Shown: one piece after another, positions 54,121-64,000 of the stretch | How the letters are laid out: the number at the start of each line of letters is the position of its first letter | How positions within the stretch are numbered: the stretch's first letter is position 1 | Assembly: GCA_030686995.1 (NCBI GenBank) | Contig: CM060704.1 | Coordinates: 173,473,718-173,537,717 of the forward strand | Reading direction: 5' to 3' | DNA from: Artemisia argyi | Taxonomy: Eukaryota; Streptophyta; Magnoliopsida; Asterales; Asteraceae | Length of the DNA: 64,000 nt | Notes under the pieces: model-generated | What the model saw: the letters and a program-made list of their open reading frames with translations, nothing else | Databases searched by the model: none | What the model was told of the DNA's origin: nothing | Program-made: the position numbers and the translations under genes

Positions 54121-54820
54121 ATCAACTTTGTAGATAATAATGTGAAAAGTTACTTGTGATAATACACATGTGTGTCATGGTATTGTTATAAGAAGTAGTC
54201 ATCTACTTTTGATAGTTTACCTTGTTGCTTTTGAAATTTTTAACGGAAAAACGAATATTCTTTTCGATAACGTATAGACCGTCTATAATAACACAACTTA
54301 ACACTAATATTCCACGATATAACTGTCTGAAAATTGTGCCAAGTACGTATACTAGGGAACAAAAATAGCAATAGCAGTAAGTTGTAGCAGCGAGCAATAA
54401 TTGTCTGAAAATTGTGCCAAGTACGATATAACTGTCTTGGACAAAAATAGCAATAGCAGTAAGTTGTAGCAGCGAGCAATAATTGTATGTATAGTTTTTT
54501 ATAAAAATGTTTGCAAACATAGCTGTAGTTGTATTATAATGTGTAAAACAACTACTAAATGCTATTTAATGGAGCATCAAAAAAATAACATTCCGAAAAA
54601 ATAGATAAAACTATTTGTAGCGTGCCAAATGAGCATTAAAAATTACGACGCTCACTACTCCTAATATTACTAAACACTCTGCGCCAAACACACCCTAGTT
54701 GTAAGAACACAACTGGTCTTGTCTCCGGTTACACTTATAAGCATGTCGGACCAAGATAAAGATAAGTCAATTTTTAGAGCTAGATTTATTGAATTGTCAC
54801 ATATACTCTATTTGCGATGG
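54121..54820. other. array background with a 78-bp tandem duplication
   Basis: 54140-54220 matches 31235-31320. Two copies of GTCTGAAAATTGTGCCAAGT and ATAGCAATAGCAGTAAGTTG lie at 54325-54402 and 54403-54487. No gene is recognised. Confidence 0.6.
54325..54487. repeat. 78-bp tandem duplication
   Basis: Period 78 bp; the copies start at 54325 and 54403 and differ mainly in a short central stretch. Confidence 0.85.
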
Positions 54821-54995
54821 CAGAACTTGGACATTTTGTTGGGAGGGCCGAATTTATTTTGGGAGGCCAAATCTGAGATTTGTTTGTAACCTCAACTAAA
54901 TAACCTCTAAAACCTATAATATTTATACTAGGTTCCGCAAATTTTAAGGAGGCCGGGACCCTCCCTGCCCATACATAGTTCCGCCCCTGTCTATT
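54821..54995. mobile_element. possible small TIR element
   Basis: GATGGCAGAACTTGGACATT near the left and CATAGTTCCGCCCCTGTC near the right are imperfectly complementary, and GGGAGGCC and GGAGGCCGGG motifs face each other. No clear target duplication was found. Confidence 0.3.
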
Positions 54996-55034
54996 GGTTC
55001 CAAAGACTAAGTTGCTTTGTATTTTTTTCTTTCT

Positions 55035-55741
55035 AAGAAGAAACTCAGAAAGTTAGGGAATGGTGAGCAAGCATATGTTATTTTGGGATGACATTTGGCT
55101 TGGAGAGGTTACTTTAAAAACTACTTATCCAAGACTTTCTGCTTTGGAGCTTCGTAAGGACATTAGTGTGGCAGAAAAAATGGGTCAATCTTCTTTACAT
55201 TTTTCTTTCACTCGGTTATCTAGAAGAGGGATTGAAAACGAACATTATAGTAGCTTAAGTGATGCTGTTTCGGATGTTATCCTTCCTCAAATGTCAGATC
55301 GTTGGTCTTGGTCTCTCAATGCTTCAGGAGACTTCTCGGTAAGCTCGATTCGTAATATTATTGACGATTTCTTTTTACAAAAGCTGGATGTTGCCACTAC
55401 ATTGGTGAAGGAGATTCCTATCAAGATTAATATTCTAGCTTGGAAGATTAGTTTGGACAGATTGCCAACTCGTGCCAATCTCTCCGCCCGTGGTTTGGAT
55501 ATTCCTTCGATCCTTTGTCCTTCCTGCAATGAAGTTGTGGAATCCACATCCCATATCTTTTTTCTTGTTCTCTAGCTCACCGAGTCATGTTCAAGGTGTG
55601 CAAATGGTGGGAGCTCGAGTATACTTTTTTCAATTCATACGCTGAGTGGCTTGTTTGGTTATCAAATCTCCGTCTATCTAAACACATAAATGAGATTTTT
55701 GAAGGCGTCTATTATGTAGCTTGGTGGCTTTTGTAATTACA

Positions 55742-55794
<53 letters not shown>
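55035..55794 (+). mobile_element. 5'-truncated L1 LINE with frameshifts
   Basis: The plus strand encodes FWDDIWLGEVTLKTTYPRLS and, further on, DRWSWSLNASGDFSVSSIRN, IKINILAWKISLDRLPTRAN and CPSCNEVVESTSHIF. This is the zf-RVT region of plant L1 ORF2. A T run near 55557-55564 breaks the frame; it goes on as LAHRVMFKVCKWWELEYTFF and VYYVAWWLL, then stop. A poly(A) tract of about 48 bases follows (55747-55794). It ends before the usual 3' UTR, so it was prematurely polyadenylated or truncated. Inactive. Confidence 0.82.
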
Positions 55795-55795
<1 letters not shown>

Positions 55796-56245
55796 ATATC
55801 TCACATGATTGAGTAAGATACTATAGTGTCTATATTATCTCTTGTTCAAATGCAATAACTAATAGAATGGGATTGATGTCGACTCTTACTCTCTTAGTAG
55901 GCCGACATCGTTATGTTTCGAGTTTAGATGATATAACGTGGACTAAAACGACATATATTATCTAGCTTAGATAATGTAAAATTTGTGTTATTTTTTGTCT
56001 CTTCATACAAAAAGTGAGAGTTAAATGTCAAAGAATTGAGGTTTGTTTATGAATTTGATGATTCTCACCTAAAACACATTTCTTTTTGCTTTTGATTTTG
56101 ATTTTATTTTATTTTTTACTTTTTTTACTTTTCTCCTTAAATGGTTTCATATTACATTGCCATTTTCAAACATGTATGTTAGTTAAGAACTAGGAAATCA
56201 ATTTTTAGCTTTCATTATTAGACACAAGTTAATATATATTAAATA

Positions 56246-56315
56246 AAACAATCTTCTATAAACCATTGATATTTCAGTTTAATAAAATATATCAACTAGT
56301 TTCAAAGATTGTTTT
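56246..56315 (-). repeat. AT-rich stem-loop, array unit IV
   Basis: AAACAATCTT pairs with AAGATTGTTT, with a partial inner TTGATAT/ATATCAA pairing. Confidence 0.68.
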
Positions 56316-56423
56316 TATAAAATATTTTAACTAGTATTGCTAACATAAAGAGGTACCATTGTAGTATTTTGAATGGTACTCCGTATTAAAAAGATATATG
56401 TCCTTCTATTGTTGAGCCTCTCA

Positions 56424-56474
56424 TTTTATAACAGCCTCCACCCTTTGCAGAATTGGTTATGAGGCAATGTGGGA
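56424..56474 (-). promoter_or_regulatory. USE plus TATA, snRNA-type promoter, unit IV
   Basis: Minus-strand TCCCACATTG (56474-56465), then 34 bp, then TATAAAA (56430-56424). Confidence 0.55.
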
Positions 56475-56649
56475 TGAAAAATTGAATACCACCATTCACA
56501 AAATCTATTCTGTTAAAGAAAAAGAAACCAAAATTGTTTCCAAATGGACACACGTAAAGCTTTTATATAAGCTTTTTACCCATTATCACTGATACTATAA
56601 GTTATTTTATCCATATACTGTATTATGATTGTAACTTAACTAAGTTTAA

Positions 56650-56943
56650 GGGGCAGGTTATAAGGACGGGGTGGTATTTTTATATTGACCCCCCCTTTTT
56701 TTCTTTTTTTTTTTGATTTTTTTTGATTTTTTTTTTTATTTTTTTAATTTTGTTTATATAAAAAAAGCTATAAACCTGAAAGTGCGGAACAGAAAATATA
56801 AAGTTTAATATGTCAAATGCTTAAAACTGTCAAAAATACAGAACAGAAACTGACAAAAACTAGACTGAGCTGAAAAAAATAAGAGACAAAAAGGGGAGAC
56901 AAAGGGCCTGCCACCCTTGTCCCCCGTTTTTATAGTATAACCC
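56650..56943. mobile_element. hAT-type MITE, 294 bp
   Basis: The left end GGGGCAGGTTATAAGGACGG and the right end CCCCGTTTTTATAGTATAAC, CC are imperfect inverted repeats. AAGTTTAA occurs directly outside both ends (56642-56649 and 56944-56951), a perfect 8-bp target duplication. The interior is T-rich, then A-rich, with no ORF. Confidence 0.78.
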
Positions 56944-56951
56944 AAGTTTAA

Positions 56952-57499
56952 ATAGCATACACACAAAAGATTAAAGACATGTAGCCGACACAATGTCACC
57001 ATGACCACCTTCATATATACCAATTACAAAATTTGGGAGCCCATTGATACTTGATTCATCCACCTTCAAACACAACCGGAAATCAAAACCTAGTTCCGTA
57101 AATTAATGATTCAAGCAAATTTTCAAGTTCCATATTCCTTTTTAGTAAGTACGTCTTTGTAAAGAGATAATGCCACGTATAAAGAAAGTCTAAGATCAAC
57201 GGGAGGTCACACATTTAAGGATTATGGTAAAAGAAAGATGAGTTGTAGGAATCGCGTATTTATGAATGATCAACTATATGATCTCTCTTAACGGCGAATG
57301 TGCTTGAAGTGGTTCTTTGTCTGACGGTGTTAGTACTATATATAACTCCTACGAAGACAACATTCGGTACTAGTTAGTGTTTTAATCATGTAAACTGCCA
57401 AGTCGTGTGGGTCTACTGATAATCTGAAAATGAAATGCAATTAAGTAGATGGTCGTTCACCCATTATAAGTAAATCTTGGTTAGCATGACGAGCAATTT
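56952..57499. other. no recognisable feature
   Basis: I see no ORF, repeat or element ends in this stretch. Confidence 0.35.
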
Positions 57500-59262
57500 T
57501 AAGTTTTTTTTGGTAGAAACACGACACAATGCACATTAATCAACATATATAATTAGTTAATTACAAATCTTTGTGGGTATGATCAAGAATGTATAATCTT
57601 GCACAAGCTGGTTTTTAAACACGATTGATACAGTAACCAATTTTGTATTTCTATTAAAATTCATACATAAACAAAGTTAGGTTTCGCCAAAGTTAAACTT
57701 ACATTAGGTTGTGTTATATGTATCAATAATGTAATCAAAGATATCGTATTATTTATATCACATGAATCATTATATAAAGATGTGTTTTCATAGAGCACAA
57801 ACTAAAAATATCGTATAAATGCATTTAGAGGTCGTCTATGCTAAATGTTTAATTCTATTTTGTTCCACAACTAATATAATGGGATTCATGCAGACTCTTA
57901 GTAGGTCGACATCGACCGGCATATTATTGTGTTTCGACTATAATACGAGGACCATAACGTATATTATTTAGCTTAGAAAATGTACAAATTTGATTTTTGT
58001 TGTCTCTTCATATAAAAAGTGAGAAAAAGTTGAATGCTACTACTTAGAGAAATGGGGCTTGTTTATTGTATATGGATCATTCTCACGTGAAAACACTTCG
58101 GGTGTGTTTGTTTTTTAAAAAAAATGTCTGATTGCCTCTGACATCTTACCGGTCAGAAGCGGTCAGAGGTTTTTGTTGTTTGTTTTTTCACCACGAGTCA
58201 GACACGGTCAGACCTATTTGGTCTGACTCAGCAAGGGGCGTTGAACATGTCTTACCGGCTCTTACTCCTATAAAATCTTCAGCCGTCTCTCAAGTTTGAG
58301 ACCAAAATTTGTTTGTGTTTCACGTTCTTTTGAAAGTATTGTTCACAAAATCTTTAAAGTTTTGTATTAGCCCATGATAGATATTTGCTTCAGAAGAAAT
58401 AAAAGTACTCTATCACATTAACCATGACAACAAAACCATTACAAGAACCGATTCTTAAAACAAGATTCTTGGTTTTGTGTCGTTAGTCTGCGGTTATAGT
58501 TTTTAAAGTTGAACAAGAACGAAAACAAGAATCATAACCTACCCGAGACCTTTTAAAAAGATCTTAGCCGAGCCATCAACGATAAAAAAGGGTATGTGGT
58601 TTATAATAAATCGTGAGTTACAAATGCTAGGGGTGGATATTGTTTGTTTAAACTTCGGATTTGAGAAGCATACAAGAAAACAAACACCACTAAAAAAATT
58701 AATACCATTTCATAAGGGTGTTCTTGTGGTTTATGTTTCTTGTGATAAATAGAAGAGAACAAAGATATTGGTGGCTGTGAAAAAAACAAAAAGGAGGCGT
58801 TATTTTAGGGCAACTAACTTGTGTGATATATACTTAGGTTTAGTATTTTTTGTGTTATTTATTGTGTGGGCCAAGTAGTGAAAACTAAAAAGTGTGAGAC
58901 ATGTTTGGGCCGAATATACTCACGCTATTGTTGTTTTATCATTTGATATTACATTATATTTGGAATTAACAAGTGTACTAAATTATTGTCGTGAGAAATT
59001 TTTAGGTGAATAATGGCGGTTGAAGTATCGTGACATCTTGAGAGATGAGTTTATGTGGATGGTTTTGAAAAAGAACATGTTTTTTTAGAGAAAATGGGGA
59101 GTAAATGAAACGTTAAACTTATGTTTTATTTTATGAGAATTCATGTAATGGCTTTTTACTATGTTAAATTTAGGATATTTATAAAGATAATTTGATGGTT
59201 TATTACTGTGTTAAATTTTACGATAAAAATGTTTTGTTTCATGTTTACACAAGCTCCTTGTT

Positions 59263-59266
<4 letters not shown>

Positions 59267-59316
<50 letters not shown>
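59267..59316. repeat. (AT)n microsatellite
   Basis: A pure AT run directly before the foldback arm at 59317. Confidence 0.95.
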
Positions 59317-59318
<2 letters not shown>

Positions 59319-59738
59319 GAGCTTTATTTTCAGAACCCTGTTAAGTGCGGGAATCGCGAGAACTCCAATTTTGCATTAGAAAGCATGCATGTTCACATAA
59401 AACATGTATGTTTTCTTACATACACCTTAATACACATGCCTGCGTATTAGGGTGTATGTAAGAAAACATACATGTTTTATATGAACATGCATGTTTTCTA
59501 ATGCATAATTGGAGTTCTTGCAGTTCCCGCACTTAACAGGGTTCTAAAAATAAAATCATTTTGCATTGATTTGTTGCACTTAACAGGTTTTTATATAAAC
59601 ATGTATGTTATGCATGTATGTGTATTAAGGTGTATGTAAGAAAACATACATGTTTTATATGAACATGCATGTTTTCTAATGCAAAATTAGAGTTCTCGCA
59701 GTTCCCGCACTTAACAGGGTTCTGAAAATAAAAATACA

Positions 59739-59740
<2 letters not shown>
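59317..59740. repeat. foldback: long inverted repeat plus a third arm
   Basis: An arm of about 115 bp (59317-59431: TTTCAGAACCCTGTTAAGTG, then CATACACCTTAATAC) is followed after about 17 bp by its near-perfect complement (59449-59558). A second complement copy lies at about 59620-59730. (AT)n tracts border the whole structure on both sides. It probably is a foldback element inserted in an AT site inside the TIR element. Confidence 0.82.

Positions 59741-59741
<1 letters not shown>

Positions 59742-59831
<90 letters not shown>
59742..59831. repeat. (AT)n microsatellite
   Basis: A TA run of about 90 bp directly after the third foldback arm, the counterpart of 59267-59316. Confidence 0.95.
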
Positions 59832-59832
<1 letters not shown>

Positions 59833-60127
59833 TTAAAAAGAAAATCATTCAGACAATTATAGAAAAACAAACAACATTATTTCATTCAGATTCAGACTTT
59901 ATAGCCACATCTTATCAGTAAGATGTGGTAGTCAGATTCAGACCCAAAAGATCTTAATGAAACAAGCACACCCTTCCTCTTGCTATGATGTTTCTTGCTT
60001 TTTATTCTTCTTTACTGATTTCAATTTGCCATTAACATTTCTTAAAAATATTTGTCCATTGAAACACTGACAACTCAATTTTAATCTTTAATTGTTAGAC
60101 ACAACTTAAAATAGTTTACATAAACTG

Positions 60128-60184
60128 TTTTGACAAAAAAATTGATTTTCTAGTTTGATAAATAAAATCAAACCTCCTGTCAAA
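60128..60184 (-). repeat. AT-rich stem-loop, array unit V
   Basis: TTTGACA (60128-60134) pairs with TGTCAAA (60178-60184), and inner TTGATTTT pairs with AAAATCAA. Confidence 0.65.
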
Positions 60185-60290
60185 TTCAGGTTCATAAAAT
60201 TTTTCAACTAGTGATTGCAACACAAAATAAACCACAGGAATATTTTGGTTTAGAGGCAATAGAACACTTTCTTAACTGTTGGGCCTCTCA

Positions 60291-60340
60291 TTTTATAGTG
60301 ATCTAAGCCTTTGGTCATTTGGTTATGAGTCAATGTGGGA
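60291..60340 (-). promoter_or_regulatory. USE plus TATA, snRNA-type promoter, unit V
   Basis: Minus-strand TCCCACATTG (60340-60331), 33 bp, then TATAAAA (60297-60291), identical spacing to units I and II. Confidence 0.58.
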
Positions 60341-60528
60341 TGCAAAACACCATTCAGAAATCAGAATAATAGTCTTCTCTATTGAAAGAAAAAAGAAACC
60401 GTATCAAGGTCTCTTTATTCAACAACCAATTCCAACCTTGAAAGTACTCCACATCTTTATCATTGCTCTCGGACCATTTTACTTTTCAAAATACTTGTCT
60501 TAAATACAAAGTTGTGAGCGTTTAACAA

Positions 60529-60654
60529 GTGATATGTACACCACTAAAATTGGTGTGCACACCACTAAATTGTGTTGATAATGCATATAGTACAACTATA
60601 TACTTCATACTTAGTGGTGTACATATCAATTTTAGTGGTGTACATATCACCTCC
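60529..60654. mobile_element. 126-bp palindromic MITE
   Basis: GTGATATGTACACCACTAAA at the left pairs with TTTAGTGGTGTACATATCAC at the right, and a second ACACCACTAAA/TTAGTGGTGT pair lies inside. The flanks are TTTAACAA (60521-60528) and CTTAACAA (60655-60662), 7 of 8 matching, so it is probably of hAT type. Nearly the whole element can fold into one hairpin. Confidence 0.75.
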
Positions 60655-60662
60655 CTTAACAA

Positions 60663-61074
60663 TATATTGGAAATATGCATTAATTTAGCATTTAAAACTA
60701 TCCCGTTTAAGATCAAATATCACTTGGAAGACCAAACATATGCAACATTTCAAGGTAGATCTATATAACTTCATACAATGCAAGACATCAAATACGGAAA
60801 GATAAAATGTATATCACGCAAAAAAAAGTTTCTTAATTAAGAATTTTGTTTTATTTTTTTGAACGGTGATGTATATTTAAAAAAAAAAAAAAAAAAAAAA
60901 AACCTAACTACATGGGCGCTAGCAATTACATGGTTGATTTTAACCAATCATTCCAACTACTACAAATTTTACTTCTAAATTTCAACCAATAATAAGAAAA
61001 AATGCATATTTTATAAAAAAAAATGTCACACTTTCTCATAACTTGAGAGTTAAAAGTAACGTTATTTCGAAAAT
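60663..61074. other. no recognisable feature; poly(A) at 60879-60902
   Basis: AT-rich; one A tract of about 24 bases. No gene is seen. Confidence 0.4.
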
Positions 61075-61510
61075 GTCAAAGCATCCAACATGCAGCAACA
61101 AAATGGTATAAGCACGATCTTTCCAATCCTTTGAAGCACGCCAAGACATAAACCATGATTCTCAATCCTCACAATAGTTCAAAATTGGGATCCTTGAATC
61201 ACTCCAAGCACGAACTAGCCTCCAAACAATTGAAGTTGTATCACAAGAAAAGCAAGCATGGACATTCGACTCCACATGCTCATTGCATAATGGACAAATA
61301 ATCGAATCAATATCCAACCCCCGAGATGACAAGTTAAAACGATGGGGAAGTCTATCCATAAACAAACGCCACACAAAAATATTAACCTTCCTAGGAATAA
61401 GCTTATACCACCTCGTGCATGGAAACATATTAAGGAGCATGCAATCGTCTATATGCTTCCTGACGTTGCTCACCAAAATGCTACCATCATGAGATAGAGA
61501 CTAAATACAA
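61075..61510 (-). mobile_element. L1 LINE fragment (zf-RVT region), minus strand
   Basis: The minus strand encodes WYKLIPRKVNIFVWRLFMDR, LPHRFNLSSRGLDIDSIICP and LCNEHVESNVHACFSCDTTS. This is the zf-RVT zinc-binding part of a plant L1 ORF2. A stop at about 61162 is followed by recognisable but broken tail sequence (ESWFMSWRASKDWK). RT and endonuclease are missing. It is a dead fragment inserted beside array unit VI. Confidence 0.8.
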
Positions 61511-61539
61511 GAAAGCACCATCGTAGTCATTAAAATATT

Positions 61540-61929
61540 TTAAAGATACTCTTCTTTCACAAACATTGATTGTGTGATTTCATAAATAAAATCAGTGTTA
61601 GCAAAAAAGAATACCCATATATTTTTTTAACTAGCAGTTGCAACACAAAAACAAACCATATGGATATCGTTCTAGGACCAAAAAACCGGAAAAAGAATGA
61701 AATAAACTATTTATTTACGCTACGACACAAATTAAAATACACACAAATAATAAACACGGCTCTATCTGCACCTCAAATATTACCATTGAACTAATGTTAA
61801 ACCATCAATAAACCAAATTAGAAACGATTGTTACCTTTAAATCACATTGGCATGCTTGTATTCTGTCGAATAATATAAACAACCGTCGTGATGTGCGAGT
61901 AAGTTGGTTTAAATTTGCTATTATTATTT
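61540..61929 (-). repeat. tandem array unit VI (partial)
   Basis: Matches 29830-30355 and 46880-47365 (for example AAACATTGATTGTGTGATTT, GAAACGATTGTTACCTTTAA and GTGCGAGTAAGTTGGTTT) with a deletion of about 100 bp. It is cut at 61930 by the gypsy LTR; the stem-loop and USE part would lie beyond the inserted element. Confidence 0.7.
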
Positions 61930-63279
61930 TGATGCGTGGGAATCGCAACAGGCTTTACCTCTCGAGGGATATCGAGAAGCTTACAACCCCCACTAGGCAG
62001 TGTACCTGATCGTTGTAGTATAGTATAGTGACAAGTACCGGGGGATTGATCGTTCAGCTTAGGAATAGTGTCGCTAGGATTAGAAAACCTAATTACTAGT
62101 TCTAAAGGTGAGGGATGATTATTTTTGTATTTTTATATTTTTATGAAAGCAAGTAAAATCTCGGGTTTTGGAAGAGTGGGCGGAATTAGTTGCTATTCAA
62201 CTAACCCAAAACTATGATATAATCAAAATAAAATACTGAAAATGAAATTAAACTAATTATTACAATGGTTGCGAGCAGTAATTGGAGAAAATGTGTTTAC
62301 TTAGACTTCACTACTCCCTAGATATCTTTTACACGTTAATTAATTGTTATAATTGTATGGATGACGGATTATATTCCTTAATACCATTCATGGGGTGGCA
62401 TACATAACTCCCCAATTCTATGAGCTCTTATCTCCTCCTACACCATGACCCAGCACAACTATAGGGATTGTAAACAGTGGCTCATGCATTAAATACAACC
62501 AATAAAGACCTAGTACGCCTCGGTTCATGTTTCTTAAGACGTTCAAGCATGTTACCATTTGGAGATCTGACAGTTTTCTTAAGCCTAACATATAAAATCA
62601 TTCATCCAAGACAAGAATAAACAAGTAATCAACACATAATCAACATCTAGGTTTCATTAGATCTAAGCAAACACAAAAGAGATCTAGCCTAGCATAATGG
62701 AATTGAGACAAGAACAAGATATAGACAACCAACACATAGACATATTGATTGAATTAGAAGAACACTTATCTCAATTACAATGCAAGGTATCAAGGGTTTG
62801 GAACCCTTGAAAAACCTGTAAAAGTTGCACCAAATTTGTCTTTAGGGTTTCACCAAAACTTCTCTTTTTTCAAATGTAAAAAACTAGAAAACTATATATA
62901 GGAAAATCTAGGTGACGGCGTCAAGAGCAATGGTGTGACGCCGTCATCTCGCCGCCAAATACTTCCTCGGACGGCCTTGATCTACTTATGACGGCCTATG
63001 TGACGCCGTCATCAACCACGGTATTTTATTCTTGGGACTCTGACGCCGTCAAGAGCAACTCTTGACGTCTTCATGCACTGTTCCCAGCATAGAAATTTGA
63101 GACTTTGCCGTTTTCTTCACTTTTATGCTCCAAAAACGTCCGAAATGGCTTCTTTTCCATAATTCACTCTCCAAGTACCTAAAATCACAAAAGGAACGAT
63201 TTAGGGCAATATTTGATCAAATAAAGTCGTATTCGGGCTTAAATGACCCCCTAAAAACGGATCATTTTTCGCCTCATCA
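61930..63279 (-). repeat. 3' LTR of a third gypsy-type element
   Basis: About 1350 bp, bounded on the plus strand by TGATGCGTGGG at 61930 and GCCTCATCA at 63279, where the array sequence stops. On the minus strand it runs TGATGAGGC to CCCACGCATCA, with purine-rich GTGTAAGGGTATA just before it as the polypurine tract. GACGCCGTCA motifs recur near 62935-63070. Only one LTR is in the window, so the limits rest on the array break and the TG/CA ends. Confidence 0.6.
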
Positions 63280-63837
63280 TATACCCTTACACTTGAGATT
63301 TGCTTGTCCTCAAGCAAATGCGCTTTTATTCTACTCGAAAGACAAGTTAGGGGTCATTTAACACTAATATAAAAGTAATTACAACAAATAATCGTTCAAC
63401 TAAAGACCAATAGACAAGCACGGAGGTCATACACAAGCACCTCACAAATAGTGTTTAGATACTCACATCTCTCGGGTGTAATAAAGTAATATAACATTAT
63501 GGAAATGGAAGATATCTCTCACTACCTGTCATAGCAAAATAGATTACCATAGGCTTGGGAAAGGATCAAACCTCCACCACATGGCGTAAGCACCTAGGAT
63601 AAACTATCAAAGAGGTCTTTTAAATGGTTGTAACGTTAGGTATAGGGATATGAATTACACGGTTTTGTTGGATAAAGGAAGTTTTACTGGTGGCGAGTTA
63701 ACAATCTTGGTTAATTACATGTACAAGATGGCGTTGCTAAGCCAAGACTAGACTCGACTTAAGCTAACAAATGAAAAATAACTAAAACATAAAATGAACA
63801 TAGAATGAAACGGGATGGTAGTCCGTATGTTTTTTCT

Positions 63838-63883
<46 letters not shown>

Positions 63884-64000
63884 ATACACTCTTACCCTAC
63901 CATCCAAAATAATACATCATAGGGAATGAACATTTCCCTTACACTTGAATCTTTACATATTTTACATTTAACTATTCTAATGACTCGAATTAAGAAAATC
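63280..64000 (-). mobile_element. internal 3' region of the third gypsy-type element (partial)
   Basis: Next to the LTR the minus strand reads ATTTGCTTGAGGACAAGCAA, a conserved phrase found near the 3' end of Athila/Tat-type plant gypsy elements. Poly(T) lies at 63841-63881. No ORF is seen in these 720 bp; the element continues beyond the window. Confidence 0.5.

Larger units (their letters stand above)
55800..56600 (-). repeat. tandem array unit IV
   Basis: It holds the GATGTCGACTCTTACTCTC block (55870-56090), a stem-loop (56246-56315), the USE/TATA pair (56424-56474) and the upstream segment with AAGAAAAAGAAACCAAAATT, which closely matches 34795-34815. Confidence 0.75.
58100..59973. mobile_element. 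PIF/Harbinger-like TIR element, 1.87 kb
   Basis: The left end GGGTGTGTTTGTTTTTT and the right end GAAACAAGCACACCC are complementary with few mismatches. TTC flanks both sides (58097-58099 and 59974-59976). Array unit V is continuous across the element. The TIR type and 3-bp duplication suggest PIF/Harbinger, although TTC is not the usual TWA. Subterminal GTCTGATTGCCTCTGAC and CAGATTCAGAC motifs mirror each other. No transposase is present. It carries (AT)n tracts and a foldback. Confidence 0.7.
57500..60520 (-). repeat. tandem array unit V, split by a TIR element
   Basis: 57590-57720 matches 28330-28420. The CAGACTCTTAGTAGGTCGAC block lies at 57885-58090, then the TIR element (58100-59973), the stem-loop (60128-60184), the USE/TATA pair (60291-60340) and the upstream segment to about 60520. 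It is the most complete unit at its left side. Confidence 0.72.

Noticed and set aside
30544..60340. True spliceosomal snRNA genes behind the USE/TATA pairs
   Set aside because: No U1, U2, U4, U5 or U6 sequence is seen in the expected start region, so only the promoter-like module is reported.

Overview
The window is nuclear DNA from a flowering plant, most likely a eudicot. The evidence is tRNA-iMet-primed Ty1/copia and Ty3/gypsy elements, plant L1 LINEs with zf-RVT tails, hAT and PIF/Harbinger-like MITEs, a Helitron-type end, and captured exons of typical plant genes (HSP70, pectate lyase, PUX-type UBX protein, ABCG transporter). An Asteraceae origin is my inference from the general look of the gypsy and LINE families and is not proven. 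I see no intact host gene; almost everything is nested transposable elements or remnants.

Layout. 1-25114: the 5' part of a minus-strand Ty3/gypsy element (protease start, gag, an upstream ORF, PBS, and a long LTR). The LTR is split at a (TA)n tract by about 18.7 kb of foreign DNA (4146-22811). That insert ends at 4146 in a Helitron-style 3' terminus. It carries minus-strand fragments of at least five genes: ankyrin protein, ABCG transporter (partly duplicated), HSP70, pectate lyase and UBX/SEP protein. A complete 7.75-kb LTR element with apparently identical LTRs and no coding capacity (8230-15982, TSD GAGTT) has jumped into the ABCG fragment.

25115-35390: remnants, a 536-bp hAT MITE, an L1 tail, a SINE with a perfect target duplication, and a 2.2-kb LINE with only ORF1 but complete 12-bp target duplications. 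35391-45894: a second minus-strand gypsy element of the same family (TSD TCAAT). It has LTRs over 4.1 kb, a 2.1-kb internal region without gag or pol, and a 201-codon plus-strand (antisense) ORF with a polyglutamine tract. It sits inside the 3' UTR of a LINE remnant. 45940-46770: an 831-bp hAT-type element (TSD CAATGGAG). 47375-53526: a nearly complete Ty1/copia element (TSD TGTAC) whose polyprotein is broken by one frameshift and two stops. 53532-61929: more L1 tails, three small TIR elements and a large foldback. 61930-64000: the 3' LTR and adjacent internal DNA of a minus-strand gypsy element that runs off the window.

Under all this, from about 28.2 to 61.9 kb, lies an older tandem array of about five or six diverged units. 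Each better-kept unit has, on the minus strand, a snRNA-type USE (TCCCACATYG) 33-34 bp upstream of a TATA box, followed by an AT-rich stem-loop 100-200 bp downstream. This array is the least explained structure in the window.
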